Assembly (NCBI RefSeq): GCF_017642925.1
Contig: NZ_JAEPOL010000003.1
Span: 1-64,000, forward strand
Direction: 5' to 3'
DNA: 64,000 bases
From: Maricaulis sp.
GTDB lineage: Bacteria > Pseudomonadota > Alphaproteobacteria > Caulobacterales > Maricaulaceae
The position numbers and the translations under genes were made by a program. The notes under the pieces were generated by a model. It was not told where the DNA came from. It saw only the letters and a list, made by a program, of their open reading frames with translations, and made no database searches. Positions 1 through 8,084 of this stretch are shown one piece after another. Each line of letters begins with the position of its first letter. Within the stretch, counting starts at the first letter, position 1.

Positions 1-103
1 CAACCAGCCTACAACACCTCCAACACACAGGGACCTATACGCTCGCTTCTGACCGAAAGCAGGCTCGACATGCGCGACAGCTGGACACGCACCGGGACTA
101 TGG

Positions 104-150
104 GTCCCGGACCTGCGCCCGGCCTTCGCCGGGCATCCGTCCGGGATGAC
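104..150. repeat. Partial palindromic intergenic repeat
   Basis: GTCCCGGA near 104-111 mirrors TCCGGGATGAC at 140-150, with a small GCCCGG/CCGGGC hairpin between them. The GGGATGAC end matches the ends of the larger elements at 1798-1929 and 46303-46460, so this looks like a shortened member of that family. Nothing else is recognisable in bases 1-247, and no upstream gene end is visible. Confidence 0.45.
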
Positions 151-247
151 AGGCGCTATCCCCCCAACATTACCGCCGCACACCCGGTCTTCCCGCCAGG
201 CGGATTGGCGCTTAGGGTCGCGGCGACGTCAATTTGGGGAGACAGGC

Positions 248-1732
248 ATGATCCGCTTGATGACTGCCGCGCTGGGCGCGGTGCTTCTGGCTACCACCGT
301 TCAGGCGCAGGAGAATTCCGGGGGCGATATCCCCGAGCCGCGCGTCTATGAGAGCACCGGCCAGGTCAACGCCAACGGCACGCGCGTGCGCTACACCGTC
401 ACCGCCGGCGAGACCTATCTGCGCGATGCTGACGGCAATCCGACCGCCTCGATCTTCTCGACCACCTATATCGCCGACGGCCATGCCGACCCGCGCACGC
501 GGCCGGTCGCCTTCGTCTTCAATGGCGGACCGGGTTCGGCCAGCCTGTGGCTGCACATGGGCATGTTCGGCCCGCAGCGCGTGGCCCTGCCGAATGCGCA
601 GGACGATGGCGCGGCGCCCTACAACATCGTCGAGAACACGCATTCCATCCTCGACGTGGCCGATCTCGTCTTCGTCGATCCGGTCGGCACCGGCTGGAGC
701 CGTCCGCTGGGCGAGAGCGAGGGCGACGATTTCTGGGGCGTCAACGAGGACGGCGAGAGCCTGGCCCAGTTCATCCGCATCTGGCTGACCGAAAACCGGC
801 GCTGGAATTCGCCGAAATACCTCCTGGGCGAAAGCTATGGCACGCTGCGTATCGGCTCGCTGCTGAACCAGCTGGAAGGCAGCTATAACGACGTCGCGAT
901 CAATGGCGTGGCCCTGATCTCGACCGTGCTGGACTTCCGCTATGACGACACGTCCGATGGCAATGATATCGGCTATGTCGGCCTGCTGCCGGGCTTTGCC
1001 GCCACGGCCTGGTATCATGGCCAGGTCGACCGCTCGGCCTGGAATAATGATCTGGAGGCCTTCCTGGCCGAGGCGCGCACCTTCGCCATCGAGGAATACA
1101 TGCCGGCCCTGATGCATGGCGTGACCCTGCCGGCCGACCGCCAGGCCCGCGTGGTGCGCGAGCTGTCGCGCTTTACCGGCCTGTCGGAAGACTTCCTCAC
1201 CCGCGCCAATATGCGCGTCTCGCTGCGCCGCTTCCAGCGCGAGCTGATGCGCGACGAGGGCGTGTCGGTGGGCCGCCTGGACGCCCGCTTCACCGGCGTC
1301 GAGGTCGACGGTGTCGGCGAGGATCCGGAAACCGATCCCAGCTTCTACGGTATCGATGGCAGCTATACCGCCGCCATGCTGGACTATTTCACCCGCACGC
1401 TGGGCGTCGACATGACCGAATTCTATTCGGTGATCGGCGGCGTGCGCGGCTGGAACTGGGATGCCGGCCGCTCGGGCAATAACAACTACATCAATGTCGC
1501 CCCGTGGATCGCCCGCGCCATGCGCCAGAATTCCGATCTCAAAGTGCTGGTCGCCCAGGGCTATTACGACCTGGCCACGCCCTTCTTCGCCGCCGAGCTG
1601 ATGTTCAACCAGCCCGGCTTCGACCAGGACCGCGTCCAGTTCCGCTACTACGAAGCCGGCCACATGATGTATCTGCACGAACCGTCACTGGAAGCCTCGA
1701 CGGCCGATGTGCGGGCACTGATCGCGAACTAA
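248..1732 (+). CDS. Secreted serine carboxypeptidase-like protein (peptidase S10)
   Basis: This is an exported alpha/beta-hydrolase of the serine carboxypeptidase (S10) family, 494 residues. I start it at ATG 248 rather than the in-frame ATG at 146, because 248 follows a GGGGAGA-type ribosome site and opens directly with a signal peptide (cleavage likely after the VQAQ segment, about residue 19-21). The family's NGGPGS oxyanion motif is present. GESYG gives nucleophile Ser196, YYDLATP gives Asp441 and GHMMY gives His472, so the S10 triad is complete and in the right order. The expected role is carboxypeptidase action in the periplasm or outside the cell; the substrate is unknown. It stands alone on the plus strand and is followed by a palindromic repeat. 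Confidence 0.9.
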   Translation: MIRLMTAALGAVLLATTVQAQENSGGDIPEPRVYESTGQVNANGTRVRYTVTAGETYLRDADGNPTASIFSTTYIADGHADPRTRPVAFVFNGGPGSASLWLHMGMFGPQRVALPNAQDDGAAPYNIVENTHSILDVADLVFVDPVGTGWSRPLGESEGDDFWGVNEDGESLAQFIRIWLTENRRWNSPKYLLGESYGTLRIGSLLNQLEGSYNDVAINGVALISTVLDFRYDDTSDGNDIGYVGLLPGFAATAWYHGQVDRSAWNNDLEAFLAEARTFAIEEYMPALMHGVTLPADRQARVVRELSRFTGLSEDFLTRANMRVSLRRFQRELMRDEGVSVGRLDARFTGVEVDGVGEDPETDPSFYGIDGSYTAAMLDYFTRTLGVDMTEFYSVIGGVRGWNWDAGRSGNNNYINVAPWIARAMRQNSDLKVLVAQGYYDLATPFFAAELMFNQPGFDQDRVQFRYYEAGHMMYLHEPSLEASTADVRALIAN

Positions 1733-1797
1733 TGCGAAGCGGGGATGTGGGCCTCGGGCCCATGTCCCCGTTTTCAATCCGAACCCTCTTCTTGAGC

Positions 1798-1929
1798 CGT
1801 CATCCCACGGGCCCTGCGCAAGCAGGGATCCGGGGGAGCTCAGCTGACCGGGGAACCTGCCGCGTGCAGGCCTGGCCACTCCCTGCTGACGGGAGAGTCC
1901 AGGTCCCCCGGACAAGCCGGGGGATGACG
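1798..1929. repeat. CGTCATCCC-ended palindromic repeat element
   Basis: The 132-bp element has inverted ends CGTCATCCC (1798-1806) and GGGATGACG (1921-1929). Inside are CTGCGCAAGCAGGGATCCGG on the left and GTCCCCCGGA on the right. It is closely related to the element at 46303-46460, with the same left-end order CATCCCACGG, CCCTGCGC, GCAGGGATCCGGGGGA. No reading frame in it is convincing. It sits between two convergent genes (S10 peptidase and the YdjM-like protein) and may act as a transcript-end structure. Confidence 0.75.
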
Positions 1930-1956
1930 AAGTTTTTGATTGGGAGGGTAGCGACC

Positions 1957-2613
1957 CTACCGCACCCGCCGCGTCAGGTCGCAGACGGCTGCGAGGCCGG
2001 TGAAGACGAGGAAGGTCACCGCGGCGGAATAGCCGAAGGCGGCCGGGCTTTCCGGCAGCGGGCCGCCATGATTGGCGATCTCCGCCACGCCCAGCAGCAC
2101 CAGGAACACCCAGGGCCAGATCCGGCCGGCGAGGCCCTTCGCCTCCGTCACGCGCATGTAGAGCAAAAAGCCCAGCACCAGTACGGCCGCCTCGACGGCC
2201 AGCGCGACGGGATAGTTGTTCCACAGGCCCAGCCCCACTTTCGGCCCGCCCGGCCAGAGCGCGAGGTCCGGCACATGGACCAGGAGGTCCAGGATCCAGT
2301 GGGAGAAGACGGCCGCGCCGACGACCAGCCCGCCCAGCGTCTTCTCGCGCCGCGCCCAGATCGCATAGACGAGGCCGGCCGCCACCGACCAGGCCAGCGC
2401 GCCCGGCAGGGAATGGGTGATCGGCATGTCGTAGAGATCGAGCGCATTGGCGTCGGTAAAGCCCGGCACGATGCGCATGTTCTCGATCCCGTTGGCGACG
2501 AATAGGCCCCAGGCGACATCGACCAGCTGCACTGCGAGGAAGAGCGTCCACAACGGCACGCTGCGCGCCACCGCCTTGCCGGCAAAGGCCGGACCGTAGT
2601 GACCGACGAACAT
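1957..2613 (-). CDS. Multi-pass membrane protein, YdjM/DUF457-like putative metal-dependent hydrolase
   Basis: This 218-residue integral membrane protein has about six hydrophobic segments. Conserved-looking histidines and acids lie at the membrane edges: GHYGPA near the N-terminus, THSLPG around residue 67, and SHWILDLLVH around residues 104-113. That pattern of scattered His/Asp residues fits membrane proteins annotated as putative metal-dependent hydrolases (YdjM/DUF457 type), whose biochemical role is not established. It begins with ATG preceded by a GGGGAGG-type ribosome site. It is a single gene, convergent with the S10 peptidase, and I see no operon partner. Confidence 0.65.
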   Translation of the reverse strand: MFVGHYGPAFAGKAVARSVPLWTLFLAVQLVDVAWGLFVANGIENMRIVPGFTDANALDLYDMPITHSLPGALAWSVAAGLVYAIWARREKTLGGLVVGAAVFSHWILDLLVHVPDLALWPGGPKVGLGLWNNYPVALAVEAAVLVLGFLLYMRVTEAKGLAGRIWPWVFLVLLGVAEIANHGGPLPESPAAFGYSAAVTFLVFTGLAAVCDLTRRVR

Positions 2614-2803
2614 GGCTCCCCTCCCCTGTTTGTGCCCAGACTAGGGGCTGTGCCGATGCAGGCAAGGTGAGAGCCGGGCTGTATGCACCGCCTCGCCTGA
2701 TTTCCCCGGCCTTGTGCCAGACCCCGGAATAAATCCGGGGGAAGCGGCTGCCTCTTTCTTCCCCATGGAATGAGGAGGAAAGCCAGCCTCAGCCCAAACC
2801 ACC

Positions 2804-2939
2804 GTCATCCTGACACCCGCTTTCGCGGGCGTAGGCTTCAGTCAGGACCCAGATTACGCTTGTGGCCGCTGAGCGGTACAGGTGCGAGTTCGCCCCCATC
2901 GCGTTCTGTGAACTGGGCCCTGACTTTCGTCAGGGTGAC
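2804..2939. repeat. Inverted-repeat intergenic element (GTCATCCTGA ends)
   Basis: Outer ends GTCATCCTGA (2804-2813) and TCAGGGTGAC (2930-2939) are inverted with one mismatch. Inside are hairpins CCCGC-tttc-GCGGG (2816-2829) and CCCTGA-cttt-cg-TCAGGG (2918-2935). Another hairpin, CCCCGGA-ataaa-TCCGGGG, lies just outside at 2722-2740. Bases 2614-3108 hold no gene; they are a run of three palindromic repeat types between two minus-strand genes. Confidence 0.6.
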
Positions 2940-2960
2940 GGTGAATGCTGCAGTGATACT

Positions 2961-3097
2961 CCCCTCTCCCCCACCGGGGAGAGGAATCAAAGGTGAGGGG
3001 CGGCCGCGGAGCGGCCTCTCAAGGATTCCTTGTAGCGCTGTCGCGCGCCCCTCATCCGCCGCTTTGCGGCACCTTCTCCCCCGTCGGGGAGAAGGGG
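2961..3097. repeat. Three-hairpin 137-bp intergenic repeat, copy 1
   Basis: The order is: a CTCTCCCCCACCGGGGAGAG hairpin; GTGAGGGGCGGCCGC...GCGGCC; a short AAGGATTCCTT palindrome; a GCCCCTCATCCGCCG block; and a final TTCTCCCCCGTCGGGGAGAA hairpin. The same modules occur in reverse-complement order at 36863-36999. It lies immediately downstream of apt and could end that transcript. Confidence 0.75.
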
Positions 3098-3108
3098 TGA
3101 GCCCCCAT

Positions 3109-3636
3109 TTAATCGCCTTCGTACTGCACCAGCGAGGAGACCGGCACGCCGAGCGCCTCGATGCGTTTGGCGCCGCCCAGATCGGGCAGGTCGATGACGA
3201 AAGCCGCGCCGACGACGGTGGCGCCGGCGCGTTGCAGGAGGCGGATGGAGGCTTCCGCCGTGCCGCCGGTGGCGATCAGGTCGTCGACCAGCAGGACCCG
3301 GTCGTTTTCCTGGATCGCGTCGACATGGATCTCGATCGCGTCCTGGCCGTATTCCAGCTCGTATTCCTCGATCAGCGTGCGGTGGGGCAGCTTGCCGCGC
3401 TTGCGCACCGGGGTGAAGCCGACGGAGAGCTGGTGCGCCACGGCACCGCCCAGGATAAAGCCGCGCGCTTCGGTGCCGGCCACCCGGTCGATCTTGGCGC
3501 CGGCCCAGGGCTGGACCATGCGGTCAACGGCGACGCGGAAGGCGCGTGCATCGCCGATCAGCGTAGTGACATCGCGGAACATGATGCCCGGCTTGGGATA
3601 ATCCGGAATCGTGCGGATGGCGGATTTCAGGTCCAT
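3109..3636 (-). CDS. apt: Adenine phosphoribosyltransferase
   Basis: This enzyme converts adenine and PRPP to AMP and pyrophosphate in the cytosol (purine salvage). The 175-residue product has the usual family length. It carries [15 protein letters not shown] near the N-terminus, EARGF in the middle and the PRPP-binding motif [13 protein letters not shown] around residues 119-131. The frame is open further upstream, but MDLKSAI at 3636 matches the family N-terminus and lies 25 bases after the GST stop. It is the last gene of a minus-strand run with the GST and LprI-like genes. Salvage of adenine fits well with mtnP 2 kb upstream, since MTA phosphorylase releases adenine. Confidence 0.95.
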   Translation of the reverse strand: MDLKSAIRTIPDYPKPGIMFRDVTTLIGDARAFRVAVDRMVQPWAGAKIDRVAGTEARGFILGGAVAHQLSVGFTPVRKRGKLPHRTLIEEYELEYGQDAIEIHVDAIQENDRVLLVDDLIATGGTAEASIRLLQRAGATVVGAAFVIDLPDLGGAKRIEALGVPVSSLVQYEGD

Positions 3637-3661
3637 GCGGAAAGATCCAGTTCGCTGTCGT

Positions 3662-4294
3662 TCAGCCGGTCGGGCCCGGCAGGGTCTCGGCCAAGGCGGC
3701 GCTGCGCCACGCGGCATAGTCTTCATCGGCCAGCAGCTTATCGCAATAGTCCTGGGCGCCGGCATGCAGCGGAATGTCAAAGGTGTGGAAACGCACCGCG
3801 ACCGGCGTGAAGAAGGCGTCGGCAATGCTCCAGCGGCCGAACAGCCAGGGACCGTCGACGCTGCCGACATCATTCCACAGCGCCTGGATGGCGGCGATAT
3901 CGGCGCGGGTATCGGCATTCAGGGCAATGGCCTGCGGTGTGCGCGCAATGTCCATGGCGCACTGGCCGCGCAGGGCGGTGAAACCGGCATGCATGCGGCA
4001 GACAGCAGCGCGCGCCAGGGCCCGGCGGCCCTCATGCTCCGGCCACAGCCCCGGTTCGCGCTCGGCCGCCCATTCGGCAATCGCCAGCGAATCCCAGAAA
4101 GTGCCGTGCTGTGTGGTCAGGGCCGGTACGCTGCCGCCCGGCGACAGATCGCTCACCGCCTGCCGCGTCTGCGGCGTGTAGAGCGGCACCATGGCCTCGT
4201 CGAAATCGATGCCCGCCTTGCGCAGGACCAGCCAGGCCCGCAGGGACCAGCTGGAATATCGCTTGTTGCCGATATGCAGGACCGGCCGGTCCAT
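3662..4294 (-). CDS. Glutathione S-transferase family protein
   Basis: The 210-residue protein has an N-terminal thioredoxin-like GST domain and a C-terminal helical domain. Near the start is [15 protein letters not shown], where the serines and tyrosine are the expected glutathione-activating positions. GGSVPAL (the cis-proline region) and DSLAIAEW (glutathione gamma-glutamyl binding) follow. The C-terminal domain has [11 protein letters not shown], the usual N-capping box region. The start at 4294 (ATG, or GTG one codon earlier) shares its A with the stop codon of the upstream LprI-like gene (TGATG), so the two are translationally coupled. The substrate is unknown. Confidence 0.88.
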   Translation of the reverse strand: MDRPVLHIGNKRYSSWSLRAWLVLRKAGIDFDEAMVPLYTPQTRQAVSDLSPGGSVPALTTQHGTFWDSLAIAEWAAEREPGLWPEHEGRRALARAAVCRMHAGFTALRGQCAMDIARTPQAIALNADTRADIAAIQALWNDVGSVDGPWLFGRWSIADAFFTPVAVRFHTFDIPLHAGAQDYCDKLLADEDYAAWRSAALAETLPGPTG

Positions 4295-4692
4295 CACATC
4301 GTCTCCAGTTCCCGCGTGCGGGCCCGGGTCAGGGTGATGCGGCAGTCCAGGCCGATCTCCTCGCGGCTGTCCTCGCCGATGAACATCAGCGCGGTGCGCC
4401 GGTCGCATTCGGCATCGCGATAGGCATGCCAGGCCGTCTGGGCGGCCTCGAAATGCGCTTCGGCGCCAAAATGGCCGCCGGAGTCGAAATCGGAATTGCG
4501 GGCTTCTTCGAGCGCAGCGTCCGCCGCGCGCTCAAGCGCCGCTTCGGCATCGTCGAGCAGGCCGCCCAGGCAGCGGCGGCGGGCCGGCCAGTCGGTGAGG
4601 TGTTCGGCGCATTCCACCGCCGGACGGGGCGGCGTGAATTCCGGCATCTGGACAGTCGCGACCGCCCAGCTGAGTGCAACCACCGTGATCAT
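4294..4692 (-). CDS. LprI/DUF1311-like exported protein
   Basis: The 132-residue protein has a short hydrophobic N-terminus (MITVVALSWAVATV) that resembles a signal peptide. Its C-terminal half has the layout of the DUF1311/LprI family: W-x-AYRDAEC, then GLDC, then LTRARTRELE. LprI proteins have been linked to lysozyme inhibition in other bacteria, but whether this one does that cannot be told from sequence. Four cysteines (in VECAEH, RRCLGG, DAECDR and GLDCRI) could form two disulfides. Its stop overlaps the GST start, so it heads a small minus-strand operon with GST and apt. Confidence 0.65.
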   Translation of the reverse strand: MITVVALSWAVATVQMPEFTPPRPAVECAEHLTDWPARRRCLGGLLDDAEAALERAADAALEEARNSDFDSGGHFGAEAHFEAAQTAWHAYRDAECDRRTALMFIGEDSREEIGLDCRITLTRARTRELETM

Positions 4693-4764
4693 GGTGTCCC
4701 CTTCATCCTTGCCCGTGCGGCCTTTATGGACGAGGCCGCGGCGCGGGGAAAGAGCCGCCTGCGG

Positions 4765-5514
4765 CTAGGGGATGCCGGCTTCGTGAAGATACTCCGCCAA
4801 GGTGGTGAGGAATTCTCCGTTGAGGCGGCGCGCGATCCCGTAGGAATCCTGGGTCTCGCCGAACGGAATGGTGTGACCGACATGAACGGCGACCACAAAG
4901 GGTTCGCCGTCGATCTGCACGACGAGCGGCGTGCCCGACAGGCCCTGGCGCGACCGGCAGCCGTGGATCAGAAGTCCGGGGTCGGAAAAGGCCGGAGGCG
5001 ACTGCCGGACATCGCAGGGCGCCCGGTCTACCGGGCGAACCAGCAGCGAGACGTCACCTTGATCGATGGGCCCTGCCGCCAGAACACGAAGCCGGGGGGT
5101 CTCGTCAGGCAGTCGCCGCCGCGTGCGCAGGATCGCCCAGTCGCTGCTGAATTCCGTCAGGTGTTCGGGGTGAGGCGGCCCCGTACGCGCGTCGACGATT
5201 TCGCCCACCGATTCCGGCACGCCACGCACCTGGCATGTCCGCGGGCCGTTATTCCCCCGCAAGGCATGGCGCGTTCCAAGCAGGATATCGAAACCCGGCC
5301 GTGAACCAGGCTGTGCGTCGAGCACGACGGCCCGGCTGAGAAAATACCGGCCGGTCTGCTCCTCGTGACACAGAAGCTGAACGACGCTGTCGCGGGAAAT
5401 ATCGTAGGTCTGTGCGTCGAGCGCGTCGAAAGCCACAATATCGCTGGCGCCGGCCCGGGGGTGAAGCCCGGGCATCGTTGAAACGAGCAAGGCGATCAGA
5501 AGCACGCGATACAT
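4765..5514 (-). CDS. Secreted trypsin-like serine protease
   Basis: The 249-residue protein has a signal peptide (hydrophobic residues 4-14, cleavage likely near PRAGA at 20-24) and a chymotrypsin-fold domain. The catalytic residues are visible: His83 in LGTRHAL, Asp125 in SSDWAIL and Ser193 in QGLSGTPL. Cysteines at 49, 94, 167 and 186 could form disulfides. The expected role is a periplasmic or secreted endopeptidase, but no PDZ or other targeting domain is present and the substrate is unknown. It has ordinary high GC, unlike the second trypsin-fold gene at 6430-7191. It is monocistronic, between the LprI-like gene and mtnP. Confidence 0.82.
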   Translation of the reverse strand: MYRVLLIALLVSTMPGLHPRAGASDIVAFDALDAQTYDISRDSVVQLLCHEEQTGRYFLSRAVVLDAQPGSRPGFDILLGTRHALRGNNGPRTCQVRGVPESVGEIVDARTGPPHPEHLTEFSSDWAILRTRRRLPDETPRLRVLAAGPIDQGDVSLLVRPVDRAPCDVRQSPPAFSDPGLLIHGCRSRQGLSGTPLVVQIDGEPFVVAVHVGHTIPFGETQDSYGIARRLNGEFLTTLAEYLHEAGIP

Positions 5515-5558
5515 TCAGAGAGTGTACGCATACCTCCCGCCACGCGTCCAGCGGTGTC

Positions 5559-6440
5559 CTAAAGCACCCGTCCGGCAATCGCGCGCAGGCGTGCGACGAC
5601 TTCAGGATCCCGGGCGTCCGGCGGTGTGATGATCGCGGTGTCGAGCACGGTATCGACCGGGTCCGGCGCACGCTCGCGGCCGGCCAGCATGGCCGTCAGA
5701 CGGGTCAGCAAGGCCTTGGCCTTGACCGTATTGTCGCGCATCACCCGCAGCACGGCGGCAACGTCGACACTTTCCTCGCCATCGTGCCAGCAGTCGTAAT
5801 CCGTCACCATGGCGATCGAGGCATAGGGCAGCTCGGCTTCACGCGCGAGCCGGGCCTCGGGCATGTTGGTCATGCCGATCACGTCCATGCCCCAATGCCG
5901 GTAAAGCTCGCTCTCGGCACGGGTGGAAAATTGCGGCCCCTCGATCGTGATATAGGTGCCACCGCGCTGCACCGGCACGCCGGCCGCCTCGCCGGCATCG
6001 CCGATCAGCCCCGCCATGCGGGCACAGACCGGCTGGGCCATGGGCACGTGCGCGACGCACCCGGCACCGAAAAAACTGCGGGCGCGGCCATCGGTACGGT
6101 CGACATACTGGTCAACGATCACGAAATGCCCCGGCGCGAGATGCTCGCGCAGCGAGCCGCAGGCCGAGATCGAGACGATGTCGGTACAGCCCGCCATTTT
6201 CAGCGCGGCGATATTGGCGCGGAAGGGAATGTCCGACGGCGACAGCCGGTGTCCCGCCCCGTGACGCGGCAGGAAGACCAGTTCGACACCGTTCAGCGTG
6301 CCGTGCGTCAGGGCTGCCGAGGGTGCGCCCCAGGGCGTCTCGACGGTTTCACTGCGGACGTTTTCGAGCCCGTCGAGAGCGTAGAGGCCGGACCCGCCGA
6401 TAATGCCGAGCTTCCATTCAGCTGAAAGTTTATGCACCAA
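5559..6440 (-). CDS. mtnP: 5'-methylthioadenosine phosphorylase
   Basis: The enzyme cleaves 5'-methylthioadenosine with phosphate to adenine and methylthioribose-1-phosphate (methionine salvage). Family motifs are clear: IGGSGLY at the N-terminus, PRHG, SACGSL, GPQFSTRAE, and MTNMPEARLAREAELPYA near the base-binding site. The start is odd. No ATG precedes IGGSGLY; the only usable starts are TTG 6440 (GGAG seven bases before it) or GTG 6437. Both lie inside the last codons of the AT-rich upstream gene, so the ribosome site is supplied by that gene. This suggests the native 5' end was replaced by the insertion. The protein is about 293 residues from TTG. Confidence 0.92.
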   Translation of the reverse strand: MVHKLSAEWKLGIIGGSGLYALDGLENVRSETVETPWGAPSAALTHGTLNGVELVFLPRHGAGHRLSPSDIPFRANIAALKMAGCTDIVSISACGSLREHLAPGHFVIVDQYVDRTDGRARSFFGAGCVAHVPMAQPVCARMAGLIGDAGEAAGVPVQRGGTYITIEGPQFSTRAESELYRHWGMDVIGMTNMPEARLAREAELPYASIAMVTDYDCWHDGEESVDVAAVLRVMRDNTVKAKALLTRLTAMLAGRERAPDPVDTVLDTAIITPPDARDPEVVARLRAIAGRVL

Positions 6441-7191
6441 ACATCTGCTCCAGATATTCCGTATCCACTATATAAATCTGACCATTTCCCGCCCTAACGA
6501 TCACCCCATCCAAAAGCACTAAAAACTCTTTTTGATGTCTATAAAATGAGAAAACCGCACCCCCACTCATTCCATCATAAAATTTACCCTCTGGGTTGAT
6601 AATATTGAGTTTTCTAAAATTTCTATTGTGCGTTTTAAAGTTCGCATCATACTCACACCATATCTCTTGGATATGAATTTTCAGATGTGAATTATCATAG
6701 TCAACTTGTTCATTTAGGTGCGGCAAACCATATGCGACAGATTTCAAATATTTTCCCGAGTCTATTTTGGATAAATTTGCAAAATAATATGAATCTCTAG
6801 AAACTTGGGGAAATTTTTCATCAACGCAGAAAAAGACCAGCTCGTGAAAAGCCTCGTCTGGATTTCCGGTCTCAAACACGCACTTATTGACCGGTAGATT
6901 GATTAAACGCCCTCCCTCCTTTGCGCCAATCCGAACTGCATCAACGTCTTCCTCAGTCAAGTTTACCCCACCGTTGACGCTTAGCTGATGCCTAGTTGCC
7001 ACCGCGTATTTGCTACCTTGATGACTAACGAGGGTAGTCGTGCCAACGCGTCCGACTAAAGGCAGAGGGTCAGTTGTCTCGAGTATGAAAGGTCGCACAG
7101 TCTGCGCAAGCACCCGACCAATCTCTTTGGGTGTCCAGAACAAACTTCCAAATCTGACCGCGGTTTGCCCAGGAAGGTCCTTCAGCCACAT
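6430..7191 (-). CDS. AT-rich trypsin-fold peptidase-like protein, probably acquired
   Basis: The 253-residue protein has no signal peptide or membrane segment. I start it at ATG 7191, which has GGAG six bases upstream, rather than at ATG 7203, which abuts the bc1 terminator and has no ribosome site. Trypsin-like features are VATRHQL (His68) and YDGMSGGAVF (Ser209 in a GxSGG context); no convincing catalytic Asp is visible (the FHELVFF stretch near 115-121 is where one might expect it). The gene has far lower GC than its neighbours (some 60-base lines are near 35%), and Lys/Asn/Phe/Tyr are frequent. Its end overlaps mtnP by 11 bases. Horizontal origin is inferred from composition and position. 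The substrate is unknown. Confidence 0.7.
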   Translation of the reverse strand: MWLKDLPGQTAVRFGSLFWTPKEIGRVLAQTVRPFILETTDPLPLVGRVGTTTLVSHQGSKYAVATRHQLSVNGGVNLTEEDVDAVRIGAKEGGRLINLPVNKCVFETGNPDEAFHELVFFCVDEKFPQVSRDSYYFANLSKIDSGKYLKSVAYGLPHLNEQVDYDNSHLKIHIQEIWCEYDANFKTHNRNFRKLNIINPEGKFYDGMSGGAVFSFYRHQKEFLVLLDGVIVRAGNGQIYIVDTEYLEQMFGA

Positions 7192-7207
7192 GTAGCACTC
7201 CATGCAA

Positions 7208-7241
7208 AAAGAGCCACGAACAAAACCGTTCGTGGCTCTTT
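7208..7241 (-). terminator. Intrinsic terminator of the cytochrome bc1 operon
   Basis: A 14-bp perfect stem (AAAGAGCCACGAAC at 7208-7221 pairing with 7228-7241) has a 6-base loop and is followed on the minus strand by a T run. It lies 25 bases after the petC stop. The AT-rich peptidase gene starts only 17 bases beyond it, which leaves no room for an ordinary promoter in between. Confidence 0.9.
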
Positions 7242-7265
7242 CAAACTAGCAGAGGCACGGCTCGT

Positions 7266-8069
7266 CTAGTGCTTCACGTTCCGCCAGACCTGGCGGTAGG
7301 CCAGATAGACCAGGACGGCGAAGATGAAGAGATACATCAGCACCATCACGCCCATCTGCTTGCGCTCTTCCATGTGCGGATCGCCGGCCCAGGTGAGGAA
7401 GGTCACCACGTCCTCGGCCATCTGCTCCATGGATGCTGTCGTGCCGTCATCATAGGAGATGATGTCGTCGACCAGCGGCGGTGCCATGGCGATCGCGCCA
7501 CCGGCGAAGTAAGCGTTGTAGTACTGGCCCGGCGACAGGTGGGAGTCTTCCGGCGCCTCTTCATAGCCCAGCAGCAGCGAACGGATATAGTCCGCACCGC
7601 CCGAACGTGCCTTGACGATCAGCGACAGGTCCGGCGGATAGGCACCGCCATTGGAAGCCCGCGCCTGCTGCTCGTTCTCGAACGGCGCCGGGAAGGCGTC
7701 GGACGGCAGGCCGTCACGCATGAACATGTCGCCGTCATCGTTCGGACCGTCCTCGATCTGGTAGCCGGCGGCGATCTGCATCACGATCGGGTTGTCGTTC
7801 GGGTTCGGATACTGCTCCGACTCGAACGGACCGCCCTTCTGGCCCAGATTGCGGAAGCGCATCAGGTTCATCGAGTGACAGGAAGCGCAGACCTCCTGGT
7901 AGACCTGATAGCCACGCTGCACCGCATTGCGGTCGAACGTGCCGAACGGGCCCTCGAATTCCCAGGCGTAGTTTTCCGGTGCGTGGACGTCGCCCTCGAC
8001 GGCCAGCGCCGCCGTGGCCGAGAGGCCGACAGCTGCCAGGGCAGCGGCGAAAATACGGGTCATCATCAT
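7266..8069 (-). CDS. petC: Cytochrome c1 subunit of the bc1 complex
   Basis: This 267-residue subunit of the ubiquinol-cytochrome c reductase carries electrons from the Rieske centre to soluble cytochrome c. It has a signal peptide (about residues 1-23), the covalent heme site CASCH at 61-65, the axial methionine region AIAMAPPLVDD around residue 195, and one C-terminal membrane anchor (about 243-260). Three tandem Met codons open the frame, so the exact start may be one or two codons later. It is the last gene of the petA-petB-petC operon, 15 bases after petB, followed by a strong terminator. Confidence 0.96.
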   Translation of the reverse strand: MMMTRIFAAALAAVGLSATAALAVEGDVHAPENYAWEFEGPFGTFDRNAVQRGYQVYQEVCASCHSMNLMRFRNLGQKGGPFESEQYPNPNDNPIVMQIAAGYQIEDGPNDDGDMFMRDGLPSDAFPAPFENEQQARASNGGAYPPDLSLIVKARSGGADYIRSLLLGYEEAPEDSHLSPGQYYNAYFAGGAIAMAPPLVDDIISYDDGTTASMEQMAEDVVTFLTWAGDPHMEERKQMGVMVLMYLFIFAVLVYLAYRQVWRNVKH

Positions 8070-8084
8070 GATCTCGTCGCTCCC

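Noticed and set aside
1504-2505. A 333-codon plus-strand frame overlapping the S10 gene end and the YdjM-like gene
   Set aside because: It crosses a palindromic repeat and runs antisense to a membrane protein with clear helices; no ribosome site or domain.
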